A stretch of 64,000 nucleotides of DNA from an uncultured Muribaculaceae bacterium (GCA_947628305.1 CANQZG010000003.1:62001-126000), one strand, 5' to 3'. Counted from the first letter of the stretch, positions 44,086 through 53,241 are shown. Program-made: numbers and translations. The notes: generated from the sequence alone by a model not told the origin.

Positions 44086-44090
44086 TGACG

Positions 44091-46892
44091 ATGAGGCTTG
44101 AAGGGAAATATCTGCAATTTAGGGACGAGGCACTTAACATTGTCTCGGAAGACAGAGTTTATACCGATGCGTTGCGCTGTCTCGCGTGGGGTACCGATGC
44201 AAGTTTCTATCGTTTGATTCCCAAGATTGTCGTTCGCACGCTTGATGAAAGCGAGGTCTCGCGTCTGCTTGCGCTTGCGTCGCGTCTTGATGTCCCTGTG
44301 ACGTTCCGTGCGGCCGGTACGAGTCTGTCGGGACAGACTGTCACTGATTCGGTGATGATTGTCGCCGGGAAACATTGGGAGAAGTATCGTGTCAATGATA
44401 ATGGGGCGACTGTCACTATGCAACCCGGTATTGTCGGTGCCCGTGTAAATGAAATCCTGAAACCATACGGACGTGAGTTCACTCCCGACCCTGCGTCAAA
44501 GAATTCTGCGATGGTTGGTGGCATTGTTGTCAATAATGCCTCCGGAATGGGATGCGGGACTCATGCCAACAGCGACCGTGTGCTCCGCTCGGTGCGTCTT
44601 GTCCTTGCCGATGGTACAGTCCTTGATACGGGGGACGTTGTATCACGGCGGGAATTTGAAAAGACTCATCCTGAATTTATAAAGGCGATTAAACGTCTGC
44701 GTGACGATGTCCGCGCCGATAGCGCGCTCGTTGACCGTATTAATTACAAGTATTCAATAAAAAACGTGACAGGGTTGAATCTTCGGCCGTTGGTCGCGTT
44801 TGATGACCCGTTCGAAATCATTGCACATTCGATTGTCGGGTCGGAGGGTACACTTGCATTCATGAGCGAAGTTACGGTCTCGACCGGCCCGTTATACCCG
44901 TTCAAGGCCACCGCGATGCTTTATTTCGATGACCTTAGGACTGCTTGTGAGGCAATCGTGGCATTGAAGGATACGCCGGTTCACAGTGCCGAGATTCTTG
45001 ATTCGAAGTCTCTTGAGTCAGTCAAAGACTCTACAGGAGAAGGGTTGACCGCCATATTGACCGAGACGGTTGCCGATACAGAGGGTCAACTCAATGAAAA
45101 TATAAGCAAGATAACAGAGGTGTTGGGAGCATTCAGGTTGTTCAAGCCTGTTGAGTTCACCCAAGACCCTGCCGTTTACGGTGAATATTGGAAAATACGT
45201 TCGGGGGTATTCCCGAGTGTAGGGGGAACGCGTCCCCTTGGCACGACTGTTCTCATCGAGGATGTCGCTTTTCATCTGAAAGACCTCCCTGATGCGACCG
45301 TCGCCCTCGCGCAGTTGCTGAAAGATTCAGGATATGATGACGCGTGCATCTATGGGCATGCTCTGGAGGGTAATTATCATTTTATCATATCCCAATCATT
45401 TGACACTCCTGAAGAGGTGGCGAGATACCGTAGGCTCATGGAGGGCGTTGAACAACTTGTGATTGGCCAGTTTGACGGCTCGCTTAAGGCCGAACATGGA
45501 ACCGGGCGCAATATGGCCCCGTTTGTCCGCAAGGAGTGGGGCGATGTGGCGTGGAACGCCATGCGACGACTTAAAGATATATTTGACCCGCACAACATAT
45601 TGAATCCGGGAGTCATTTTTAATGATGACCCTGAATGTTTCATCAAGAACATAAAACCGATGCCGTTGTGCGACTCACATGTGGACCGATGCATCGAGTG
45701 CGGATTCTGTGAGGTCAACTGTGTGTCGAGTGGATTGACCCTGTCTTCCCGCCAACGCATAGTCTCCCGCCGTGAAATTGCATGGCTTCGGGACAATGGC
45801 AGTGACCCCGACCGTCTACAGGAATTGGAACATGGATTCAAATATTACGGTGACGAGACATGTGCCGGTGATGGTTTGTGCAGCACCTCATGTCCGTTGG
45901 GGATAAATACCGGCGAGATGATTCATGACATTCGCGCGGAGAAAAATCATGCAGGCACGATTGGATATAAGGCGGGGCATGTCGCGGCCCGGCATTTACG
46001 TTATGTCAAGGATGCGTTGCGCCCGGTGCTGTCGGTCGCAAATGTGACGGCCGGGGTTATAGGACCCCGTGGAGTGAATGCGACGGGTCGATTGTTGCAT
46101 CATGTTGGTGTGCCGTTGTGGTCATCGGCTCTGCCGGGAGCGTACTATCCGACACGTCTTGAAACAGGACATTCCGAGCGGAAAGTGGTTTACTTTCCAA
46201 GCTGTATCAACCAGACGATGGGAGTCACACGTGAGGATGGAGGAAACCCTGAACCACTCGTTAAAGTTGTGACACGTCTATGTCGTAAAGCCGGCTTTGA
46301 GGTGATTTTTCCTGTCGGCATGAATAATCTGTGCTGCGGCATGATATGGGAAAGCAAGGGTATGCCCGCTATCGCCGATGAAAAGGTCAAGGAACTTGAA
46401 CGTGCCCTCTATGAGGCATCGGACAGTGGAAAATATCCTGTGATTTGTGACCAAAGTCCGTGTCTGCATCGCATGCGCGAACACATAATATCGGTTAAAC
46501 TCTATGAGTTGACCGAATTTGTCAATGACATACTTGCCGATTATCTTGACTTCCATCCCGTGGATGAGCCGATAGCCGTCCATGTGACATGCTCGACACG
46601 ACGCATGGGGCTGGCCGATTGTATAGTCGGGTTGGCTCGCCGCTGTTCATCACGTGTGCTTGCACCCGAGGAGGTTGGCTGTTGTGGTTTTGCCGGGGAT
46701 AAGGGATTCACACATCCCGAACTTAACAGATATGCTCTCCGGAAACTTCGTCGGCAGATAGTCGACTTCGGGGCGCGTAAGGGTTACTCAAATAGTCGCA
46801 CGTGTGAAATCGGTCTGACCCTTAACGGCGGTATTCCCTATAAATCACTTGTATATCTTGTGGATAGGGTGACCACTCCTAAGAAATACTAA
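44091..46892 (+). CDS. FAD-linked oxidase / Fe-S protein, D-lactate dehydrogenase-like
   Basis: 933 residues from the ATG at 44091 (a GTG at 44085 overlapping the namZ stop is less likely). FAD_binding_4 domain first (about 45-265: FRAAGTSLSGQTV, NSAMVGGIVVNNASGMGCG), then the FAD-oxidase C domain (to about 525, GHALEGNYHFI; LKAEHGTGRNMAPFV). A 4Fe-4S motif CIECGFCEVNC is at about 534, with a second set CAGDGLCSTSCPLGI. Two CCG-type motifs (CCGMIW near 747, CCGFAGDKG near 863) form the quinone/heterodisulfide-reductase-like end. This is the layout of membrane-associated D-lactate dehydrogenases. MurQ, encoded downstream, releases D-lactate, giving an obvious substrate; this link is inference. 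Confidence 0.85.
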   Translation: MRLEGKYLQFRDEALNIVSEDRVYTDALRCLAWGTDASFYRLIPKIVVRTLDESEVSRLLALASRLDVPVTFRAAGTSLSGQTVTDSVMIVAGKHWEKYRVNDNGATVTMQPGIVGARVNEILKPYGREFTPDPASKNSAMVGGIVVNNASGMGCGTHANSDRVLRSVRLVLADGTVLDTGDVVSRREFEKTHPEFIKAIKRLRDDVRADSALVDRINYKYSIKNVTGLNLRPLVAFDDPFEIIAHSIVGSEGTLAFMSEVTVSTGPLYPFKATAMLYFDDLRTACEAIVALKDTPVHSAEILDSKSLESVKDSTGEGLTAILTETVADTEGQLNENISKITEVLGAFRLFKPVEFTQDPAVYGEYWKIRSGVFPSVGGTRPLGTTVLIEDVAFHLKDLPDATVALAQLLKDSGYDDACIYGHALEGNYHFIISQSFDTPEEVARYRRLMEGVEQLVIGQFDGSLKAEHGTGRNMAPFVRKEWGDVAWNAMRRLKDIFDPHNILNPGVIFNDDPECFIKNIKPMPLCDSHVDRCIECGFCEVNCVSSGLTLSSRQRIVSRREIAWLRDNGSDPDRLQELEHGFKYYGDETCAGDGLCSTSCPLGINTGEMIHDIRAEKNHAGTIGYKAGHVAARHLRYVKDALRPVLSVANVTAGVIGPRGVNATGRLLHHVGVPLWSSALPGAYYPTRLETGHSERKVVYFPSCINQTMGVTREDGGNPEPLVKVVTRLCRKAGFEVIFPVGMNNLCCGMIWESKGMPAIADEKVKELERALYEASDSGKYPVICDQSPCLHRMREHIISVKLYELTEFVNDILADYLDFHPVDEPIAVHVTCSTRRMGLADCIVGLARRCSSRVLAPEEVGCCGFAGDKGFTHPELNRYALRKLRRQIVDFGARKGYSNSRTCEIGLTLNGGIPYKSLVYLVDRVTTPKKY

Positions 46893-46919
46893 TCAATTCA
46901 TAATTATCACATTTACAAA

Positions 46920-48107
46920 ATGACAACAGCACAAGTTCAACCGAAAAAGACACGCCAGAGATTGCTCGCCCTGGACATAATGCGCGGCATAACTATCGCC
47001 GGAATGATTCTTGTCAACAACCCCGGTTCATGGGGTAATAAATATGCCCCGTTGGGACATGCTGATTGGAACGGCCTGACACCTACCGACCTGGTTTTCC
47101 CATTCTTTATGTTCATTATGGGTATCTCGACATTCATATCATTGCGAAAATATAATTTCAGTTTCACATGGCCGACATTGTGGAAAATCATTCGGCGCAC
47201 GGTAGTGATATTTGCTATAGGTCTGGCGGTCGCATGGCTCGGTTTGTTCCTTTCGGGAATCAACGGAGGTAAAGCCGTCTGGGATGCGGCGATGAATTTC
47301 GACAGTATACGCATCCTCGGTGTTATGCCTCGTCTGGCGATATGTTACGGTTCGGCTTCAATCATCGCCATTCTGTTGAAACACAAATACCTGCCGACGG
47401 TGATTGTCTCTATGTTGGTATTATACACGCTTCTTCTCATCGTTGGTGACGGCTGGGAGTTTTCAGCGGACAACATTATTGCGGTTGTGGACCGTGGTGT
47501 GCTCGGAGAGGCTCACATGTACACATCATCCATTGACGGGGTGAAAATCAAGTTTGACCCCGAGGGTTTTCTCAGCACATTGCCATCGATTGCCCATGTG
47601 CTCATCGGATTTTGGTGCGGAATGATGATGTTTGACAACCGCGACAACAATCAGCGGGTGTTGAAGTTGTTTATTGTCGGTACAATTCTTACCTTTGTCG
47701 GACTTTTACTTGACTATGGCTTCCCTATCAACAAGAAGATATGGTCGCCGACATTCGTCCTGACGACATGTGGACTCGCCGCAAGCGTGCTGGCGTTGCT
47801 TATATGGATTATTGATATAAAGGGATATAAGAGGTGGACAAGATTTTTCGAAGTGTTCGGTATCAACCCGTTGTTCCTGTATGTGTTTGCGGCTGTGCTG
47901 TCTATATTTTTCGGACGTTGGCGCATCGCATGCCCCTCGTGTGAGGACGGTTACACGACAATCAAGTCATGGCTTTATGACGATGTTCTTGTTCCGGCTG
48001 TGACTGACCCGACATTCGCCTCGTTGCTTTATGCCCTTATATTCGTTTCAATCAGTTGGGCGGTGGGATACGTCCTGTATAAGAAGAAAATATATATTAA
48101 GATATGA
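46920..48107 (+). CDS. MurT-like MurNAc transporter (DUF5009, HGSNAT-like)
   Basis: 395 residues, about ten membrane helices. The N-terminus RLLALDIMRGITIAGMILVNNPGSWGNKYAPLGHADWNGLTPTDLVFPFFMF is the signature of the COG4299/DUF5009 family, often labelled heparan-alpha-glucosaminide N-acetyltransferase. From what I recall, the Tannerella forsythia member of this family in the murT-murK-murQ operon imports MurNAc, and the gene order here (this gene, kinase, etherase) is the same. I therefore prefer a MurNAc-uptake role over acetyltransfer. The next gene overlaps by four bases. Confidence 0.8.
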   Translation: MTTAQVQPKKTRQRLLALDIMRGITIAGMILVNNPGSWGNKYAPLGHADWNGLTPTDLVFPFFMFIMGISTFISLRKYNFSFTWPTLWKIIRRTVVIFAIGLAVAWLGLFLSGINGGKAVWDAAMNFDSIRILGVMPRLAICYGSASIIAILLKHKYLPTVIVSMLVLYTLLLIVGDGWEFSADNIIAVVDRGVLGEAHMYTSSIDGVKIKFDPEGFLSTLPSIAHVLIGFWCGMMMFDNRDNNQRVLKLFIVGTILTFVGLLLDYGFPINKKIWSPTFVLTTCGLAASVLALLIWIIDIKGYKRWTRFFEVFGINPLFLYVFAAVLSIFFGRWRIACPSCEDGYTTIKSWLYDDVLVPAVTDPTFASLLYALIFVSISWAVGYVLYKKKIYIKI

Positions 48108-48940
48108 AACTCATAGCCGATTGTGGTAGCACCAAGATTGAATGGTGTCTTGTTGACAATGGAAACGTAGTGGAACGATGGTTCTCCCCCGGGGTAAATG
48201 CATTGATGCAGACCGAGGAGGAGATGCGGTCGCAGTTTCAGGAGACAGTCTCCCCTGTGATTGGAGAGCGTGAAGTGTCACATATTTATTTTTATGGCGC
48301 GGGGTGTGTCTCGCCCGAGGTATGTGGCTTTGTGAGACGTGCCTTGGCTGACACGGTTGCCGCCGGTGAGATTGAGGTCGATTCTGACATGCTTGCCGTG
48401 GCGCGTGCATTGTGTCAGCATGAGAAGGGAATCGCATGTATCATGGGAACCGGCTCTAATTCCTGTGTCTATGACGGGACTAAAATCATAGACGCTGTGT
48501 CGCCTTTGGGATATATCCTGGGTGATGAAGGCTCGGGTGCAGTGCTTGGAAAGATTCTTGTGGGCGATGTGTTGAAACGGCAGTTGCCCGAGGAACTGTG
48601 TCAAAAGTTTCTTGAAAAATATGACCTTGACCGCATCAAGATAATTAACCGGGTCTACCGTGAACCGCGTGCCAACGCATTTCTTGCCTCATTGACTCCG
48701 TTCCTGCTTGAAAACATCGAGGAACCGTCAATCCATCGTCTGGTGTTGAACGCATTTAAGCTGTTCTTTGTGCGCAATATATCCAATTATGCCGAATACA
48801 AGTCTTTGAAGATACATTTTGTTGGCTCGATAGGGTACTACTATCGCGAAGTGCTTGAAGAAGCGGCGGCAGCGGTCGATTGCCACATAGGCAAGGTGGT
48901 GGTTTCGCCAATGGACGGGCTTATAAAATATCACGGATAA
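48104..48940 (+). CDS. murK: N-acetylmuramic acid kinase MurK-like (BadF/BadG ATPase family)
   Basis: 278 residues, cytoplasmic. Actin-like ATPase/sugar-kinase motifs: LIADCGSTKIEWCLVDNG (phosphate 1), CIMGTGSNSCVYDG (phosphate 2), LGYILGDEGSGAVLGK and VGSIGYYYREVL (adenosine end). Family members phosphorylate amino sugars such as GlcNAc; the Tannerella MurK relative phosphorylates MurNAc. Its position between a MurT-like transporter and murQ supports MurNAc as substrate, yielding MurNAc-6-phosphate for MurQ. Confidence 0.88.
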   Translation: MKLIADCGSTKIEWCLVDNGNVVERWFSPGVNALMQTEEEMRSQFQETVSPVIGEREVSHIYFYGAGCVSPEVCGFVRRALADTVAAGEIEVDSDMLAVARALCQHEKGIACIMGTGSNSCVYDGTKIIDAVSPLGYILGDEGSGAVLGKILVGDVLKRQLPEELCQKFLEKYDLDRIKIINRVYREPRANAFLASLTPFLLENIEEPSIHRLVLNAFKLFFVRNISNYAEYKSLKIHFVGSIGYYYREVLEEAAAAVDCHIGKVVVSPMDGLIKYHG

Positions 48941-48970
48941 TAGGTTTAGAAACCTCTAACATAGCGAATT

Positions 48971-49810
48971 ATGGCTTTTGTAAAGATAACTGAACAGGAT
49001 TCTCTCTACAATGACCTTGAAAAGAAATCGGTGGGAGAACTTCTTGCCGATATCAACAATGAAGACAAGAAAGTGGCATTGGCGGTCGAGAAGGCATTAC
49101 CCCAGATTGAGACTCTTGTCACGCAGATTGTCAAACGCATGAAATGCGGTGGACGCATTTTTTATATCGGCGCAGGGACATCGGGACGCCTTGGTGTGCT
49201 CGATGCCTCTGAAATCCCGCCGACATTCGGCATGGACCCGTCATGGGTCATCGGCCTGATTGCAGGGGGGGATTTCGCGTTGCGTCATCCTGTCGAGAAT
49301 GCCGAGGATGATACGTTACAGGGTTGGCGTGACCTTGAGGCCTTTGACATCAATGCCAAGGACACTGTTATAGGCATTGCAGCTTCCGGGACTACGCCTT
49401 ATGTTATCGGCGCACTTGAGGAGTGCCGACGTCACGGCATATTGACAGCCGCGATTACATCCAACCCTGATGCGCCGGTATCCCATGCCGCCGATATCGC
49501 GATAGAGATGGTCGTCGGTCCTGAGGTGGTCACAGGCAGCTCCCGAATGAAATCGGGGACTGGGCAGAAGATGATATGTAACATGATAACCACCGCTACC
49601 ATGATAAAAATGGGGCGTGTCAAGGGAAACAAGATGGTCAACATGCAGTTGTCCAACGCCAAACTGGTCGATAGGGGAGCACGTATGGTGTCGGAAGAAC
49701 TCGGATTGCCATACGAGGAGTCCCGCCGTCTACTGCTTTTCCATGGTTCGGTTAAACAGGCCGTGGATACTTATCGTGAACACCAGCATGAACACGGTAT
49801 TGTGAGATGA
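48971..49810 (+). CDS. murQ: N-acetylmuramic acid 6-phosphate etherase
   Basis: 279 residues, slightly shorter than E. coli MurQ. Start MAFVKITEQDSLYNDLEKKSVGELLADINNEDKKV is standard. The SIS domain has FYIGAGTSGRLGVLDASEIPPTFG, GGDFALRHPVENAEDD, GIAASGTTPYV and GPEVVTGSSRMKSGTGQKMICNMI. MurQ cleaves the lactyl ether of MurNAc-6-P to give GlcNAc-6-P and D-lactate in the cytosol. It is 30 bases after murK and overlaps the next gene by four bases. Confidence 0.96.
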   Translation: MAFVKITEQDSLYNDLEKKSVGELLADINNEDKKVALAVEKALPQIETLVTQIVKRMKCGGRIFYIGAGTSGRLGVLDASEIPPTFGMDPSWVIGLIAGGDFALRHPVENAEDDTLQGWRDLEAFDINAKDTVIGIAASGTTPYVIGALEECRRHGILTAAITSNPDAPVSHAADIAIEMVVGPEVVTGSSRMKSGTGQKMICNMITTATMIKMGRVKGNKMVNMQLSNAKLVDRGARMVSEELGLPYEESRRLLLFHGSVKQAVDTYREHQHEHGIVR

Positions 49811-50466
49811 GAACTATATTCGGATTCATGACTGCGGTGTCCATTGCATTCTTGGGATACATGACCGCATCGTCCCATAGCGAACTGTATCATCAGCGTG
49901 CAAGCCTGTTCAAGGTGTTGTCTGTCACATCTAATGACATTGTGTTTGTCGGAAATTCTATAACGCATGGATGTGAATGGCATGAGTTATTTGATAATCC
50001 GGCGGTAAAGAACCGTGGGATAAACGGCGATGTAATCGCGGGAATGCGTGAACGCATCGACCCGGTCGTTGAAGGGCATCCACGTAAAATTTTCCTGATG
50101 GGTGGTGTCAATGATATTTCCCATAACCTTTTAGCCGACTCTATAGGGCGGGCGATGGGGGAACTGATTGATTATATACAGCTGAAGTCTCCGGGGACGC
50201 GTCTCTATGTACAGGCGTGTCTCCCGATTAATAACTCTTTTGGACGATATAAGTTATTAAAAGGGAAAGAAGACGTTGTGCGAGCCTATAACCGCATCCT
50301 CAAGTCAATGGCGGTTGAAAAAGGGTATACTTTCATTGACACATATTCTTTGTTTGCCGATGCTGACGGGAATCTTGACCGTAGTTTCACCAACGACGGC
50401 CTTCATTTGATGGGGAACGCCTATCTGCGATGGCGTGACTTCCTGTTACCTTACATTAATGAATGA
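49807..50466 (+). CDS. SGNH/GDSL hydrolase, exported
   Basis: 219 residues with an N-terminal hydrophobic segment (MRTIFGFMTAVSIAFLGYMTA) that is a signal peptide or anchor. SGNH blocks: FVGNSITHG (block I, Ser), NRGINGDV (block II, Gly), GGVNDI (block III, Asn), and TNDGLHLMGNAY (block V, Asp-x-x-His). A carbohydrate esterase acting in the periplasm is likely. In this operon a peptidoglycan O-acetylesterase or other decoration-removing role is a reasonable guess, not shown. It overlaps murQ and serB by four bases each. Confidence 0.85.
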   Translation: MRTIFGFMTAVSIAFLGYMTASSHSELYHQRASLFKVLSVTSNDIVFVGNSITHGCEWHELFDNPAVKNRGINGDVIAGMRERIDPVVEGHPRKIFLMGGVNDISHNLLADSIGRAMGELIDYIQLKSPGTRLYVQACLPINNSFGRYKLLKGKEDVVRAYNRILKSMAVEKGYTFIDTYSLFADADGNLDRSFTNDGLHLMGNAYLRWRDFLLPYINE

Positions 50467-51689
50467 TGGAAAAGCAACTTGAACTCATATTGATAAATAT
50501 TTCGGGTTATGACCGTCCGGGCGTAACCTCGGCGTTGACCGAGATTCTTTCACGTTATGACGCCGGAATACTCGACATCGGTCAGGCCGATATTCATCAC
50601 ACTTTGTCGCTCGGTATCCTGTTCCGCACCGAGAGCGATGTATCGGGCGACATAATGAAAGATTTGCTATTCAAGGCGGCGGAACTTAATGTCAACATAC
50701 GTTTTACCCCTGTGGCTATTGACGAGTACCGTCATTGGGTGGGGCAGCAGGGTAAAAACCGCTGGATTATAACTATACTCGGCCGACGGCTGACCGCCCG
50801 GCATATTGCTTTGGTGACAAAGGAAATCGCTGAACAGAACCTTAATATCGACGGTATTCAGCGTCTGACAGGGCGTATGCCTCTCGATGCAGACGAACAA
50901 CCTCTCTCAAAATCGTGTGTAGAGTTGTCGGTGCGCGGTACCCCCGTCGATTATGCCGCCATGCAGGAACGTTTCATGAAAATAGCGGCGCGCGAGGAGT
51001 TTGACATCTCGTTGCAGGAGGACACGATGTATCGTCGTTGCCGTCGTCTGGTCTGTTTCGATATGGATTCGACGCTCATAGAGACCGAGGTAATCGATGA
51101 ACTTGCCGACCGTGCCGGAGTCGGGGAGGAGGTGCGTGCCATAACCGAGAGCGCGATGCGTGGTGAAATCGATTTTCGCGAGAGTTTCAAGCGTCGTGTC
51201 GCCTTGCTGAAGGGACTTGACGAATCGGTCATGCAGGAAATCGCCGAGAATCTCCCAATCACCGAGGGCGTGGGGCGCATGATGGAGGTATTGAAGCGGG
51301 CCGGTTTCAAGACTGCGATTCTTTCGGGCGGTTTTACCTATTTCGGCCAGTACTTGAAGAAAAAGTTCGGGTTTGACTACGTGTACGCCAACGAACTTGA
51401 AATCGTGGACGGTAAGCTGACCGGGCATTATCTCGGCGAGATTGTCGACGGTCGTCGCAAGTCAGAGTTGTTGCGGTTGCTTGCCCAGTTTGAGAACATA
51501 GACATCGCGCAGACAATTGCCGTAGGTGACGGGGCCAATGACCTCCCGATGTTATCTACCGCCGGTCTTGGCATCGCGTTCCATGCCAAGCCAAAGGTAA
51601 AGGCGACCGCCGAGCAGTCAATCTCGACAATCGGCCTTGACGGCGTGCTTTATTTTATCGGATTCAAGGACTCATTTATAACGACATAA
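50463..51689 (+). CDS. serB: Phosphoserine phosphatase with N-terminal ACT domains
   Basis: 408 residues (ATG at 50463, or the next codon). The first ~190 residues hold two ACT-like regulatory domains (LELILINISGYDRPGVTSALTEILSRYDAGILDIGQADIHHTLSLG; then a second half with IITILGRRLTARHIALVTKEI). The HAD domain has CFDMDSTLIETEVIDELADRAGVGEEV (motif I), ILSGGFTYFGQYLKKKFG (motif II) and VGDGANDLPMLSTAGLGIAF (motif IV). It makes L-serine from phosphoserine. It ends the salvage operon; whether it belongs functionally or only shares the transcript is open. Confidence 0.94.
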   Translation: MMEKQLELILINISGYDRPGVTSALTEILSRYDAGILDIGQADIHHTLSLGILFRTESDVSGDIMKDLLFKAAELNVNIRFTPVAIDEYRHWVGQQGKNRWIITILGRRLTARHIALVTKEIAEQNLNIDGIQRLTGRMPLDADEQPLSKSCVELSVRGTPVDYAAMQERFMKIAAREEFDISLQEDTMYRRCRRLVCFDMDSTLIETEVIDELADRAGVGEEVRAITESAMRGEIDFRESFKRRVALLKGLDESVMQEIAENLPITEGVGRMMEVLKRAGFKTAILSGGFTYFGQYLKKKFGFDYVYANELEIVDGKLTGHYLGEIVDGRRKSELLRLLAQFENIDIAQTIAVGDGANDLPMLSTAGLGIAFHAKPKVKATAEQSISTIGLDGVLYFIGFKDSFITT

Positions 51690-51728
51690 AAAATCTGATA
51701 AAACATCGGTTTGTTTTGTAAAAAACGC

Positions 51729-51736
51729 TAACTTTG
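51729..51736 (+). promoter_or_regulatory. -7 box of the ferredoxin gene
   Basis: TAACTTTG, predicted transcript start near 51740 and an A/T-rich leader of about 49 nt. TTTG at 51710-51713 is only 15 nt upstream. Confidence 0.55.
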
Positions 51737-51788
51737 CACCTTGTAATAACCAATTCATTCGTACTAATATTTTAATTAATTAAAAACT

Positions 51789-51959
51789 ATGGCTTACGTA
51801 ATTACTGACTCATGTGTGGCTTGTGGGACTTGTCTCCCCGTTTGCCCTGTGGAGGCTATCTCTGAAGGCGATATCTATCACATCGACCCCGATACTTGTA
51901 TCGAATGTGGTTCTTGCGCTGAAGTTTGCCCCAGCGAGGCAATCGTCCCCGGCGAATAA
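51789..51959 (+). CDS. 2[4Fe-4S] ferredoxin
   Basis: 56 residues, ATG at 51789, TAA at 51957-51959. Two CxxCxxCxxxCP motifs are complete: CVACGTCLPVCP (residues 9-20) and CIECGSCAEVCP (37-48). This is a clostridial-type bacterial ferredoxin, a small cytosolic electron carrier, as used by pyruvate:ferredoxin oxidoreductase and hydrogenases in anaerobes. It has its own promoter and a strong terminator, so it is monocistronic. Highly recognisable despite its size. Confidence 0.97.
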   Translation: MAYVITDSCVACGTCLPVCPVEAISEGDIYHIDPDTCIECGSCAEVCPSEAIVPGE

Positions 51960-51977
51960 TACATTATTTCGGCAAAA

Positions 51978-52020
51978 CGACCGGCACCGAGATTTAAGTC
52001 ACGGTGCCGGTCGCATTTTA
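51978..52020 (+). terminator. Terminator of the ferredoxin gene
   Basis: Perfect 12-bp stem CGACCGGCACCG / CGGTGCCGGTCG (51978-51989 and 52002-52013) with a 12-base loop, followed by CATTTTA. Confidence 0.8.
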
Positions 52021-52055
52021 TCGATGTAAACATGCTGATTGTCGAATATTATACT

Positions 52056-52063
52056 TAATTTTG
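52056..52063 (+). promoter_or_regulatory. -7 box of the secreted-protein gene
   Basis: TAATTTTG, 35 bases before the ATG at 52099. No -33 TTTG at 20 nt. Confidence 0.45.
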
Positions 52064-52098
52064 TCGAGTAAAAGCAATATTAACTCAAATCAATTTTT

Positions 52099-53241
52099 AT
52101 GAAGAAATTTTTACTCTCGACGGTTGCTGTCGCAACCATGGGCATTGTCAATGCCGCTACTGTTACTCTTGAATCCAAGGATGCTACGGATATTCAAGGA
52201 ACATACGTTGAGGAAGTGCCTGCTGCGGGAACTTCCAATGGACAGGCTGCGCATTACCAGCCTCTTACATCGTTGAAGATTGGCGATTATTCATTTACGT
52301 TTACGACAACCTCAACAGAGGCCAATTCCGCGCCCGCTTATTATTATGCGATGTCAACAAGTACAAATCCCAAACTTACTATCCGTACGTATGCGGGAAC
52401 TACGATGACTATCACAGCCCCGGCCGGAGAATCGATGGCAACAATCAAATTTTCAGGCTCAAATGCCGACACTAATCTGGCGGTATCGGCATCAGAGGGT
52501 GTTGCAACACGCAGCAGTAATACAATCAACTGGGAAGGCAAAGGAAAGGTAAACTCTGTTAGTTTCTCATTTACGGGTAAATATCGTATAAACTCCGTTG
52601 AAATCACTACAGGTGAAGGTTCGGCAGTAGAGCCTCCTGTAGTTGAGAACCCCGAGTTTGTCAAGGTCGCCAATGTTACTTCGGGTAAGAAATATGTCTT
52701 TGTAGCTGAAAACGCTGTTTCTAACGGTCAGTTAAACCAAGGAGGCGGTAAATATGGCTATATTCAGGTTGACAAGACTGTAACGATTGAAAATGACGCG
52801 GTTAAAGTTCCTGCAAATTATGCGCTCACTTTTACGGCGGTCGATGGTGGCTACAATATCCAGAATGCCGCCGGGTCTTACTTTATAATGACGGGGACTT
52901 ATAATTCGTTTAATGCCGATGCGTCCAATGCCGCAGGGGCGGTATGGACAGTGACTCCGCAAGCTGACGGGACTGTCATTATCACTAATGTAGAAAAGAG
53001 CAAGTCAATCATGTATGCTCCCAACTATAGCAGCTATGGTTCATACGCAAGTCTTGGCTCTAATGTTTATCCCACGTTGTATGAAATGAAAGAGGGCGCA
53101 TCGGCCATAACTGATATCACAGTCGATGAAAATGCTCCGGTGGAATATTACAACCTGCAAGGCCTCAAGGTCCAGAATCCTGAAAACGGTCTCTATATCC
53201 GCCGTCAGGGCAAGTCGGTAACTAAGATTTATGTAAAATAA
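52099..53241 (+). CDS. Secreted protein with T9SS-like C-terminal domain
   Basis: 380 residues. Signal peptide MKKFLLSTVAVATMGIVNA. Residues about 20-170 form a beta-rich domain rich in Ser/Thr/Ala. A second domain (about 190-335: GKKYVFVAENAVSNGQLNQ, YALTFTAVDGGYNIQNAAGSYFIM, VWTVTPQADGTVIITNV) is of a kind common in secreted Muribaculaceae proteins. The final ~40 residues, ITVDENAPVEYYNLQGLKV ... ENGLYIRRQGKSVTKIYVK, look like a type IX secretion sorting tail. No catalytic residues were recognised. It stands alone between the ferredoxin and gdhA genes. Confidence 0.82.
   Translation: MKKFLLSTVAVATMGIVNAATVTLESKDATDIQGTYVEEVPAAGTSNGQAAHYQPLTSLKIGDYSFTFTTTSTEANSAPAYYYAMSTSTNPKLTIRTYAGTTMTITAPAGESMATIKFSGSNADTNLAVSASEGVATRSSNTINWEGKGKVNSVSFSFTGKYRINSVEITTGEGSAVEPPVVENPEFVKVANVTSGKKYVFVAENAVSNGQLNQGGGKYGYIQVDKTVTIENDAVKVPANYALTFTAVDGGYNIQNAAGSYFIMTGTYNSFNADASNAAGAVWTVTPQADGTVIITNVEKSKSIMYAPNYSSYGSYASLGSNVYPTLYEMKEGASAITDITVDENAPVEYYNLQGLKVQNPENGLYIRRQGKSVTKIYVK

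Noticed and set aside
46920-48107. Assignment as heparan-alpha-glucosaminide N-acetyltransferase.
   Set aside because: The membrane-family similarity is real, but the position before murK and murQ fits a MurNAc transporter much better.
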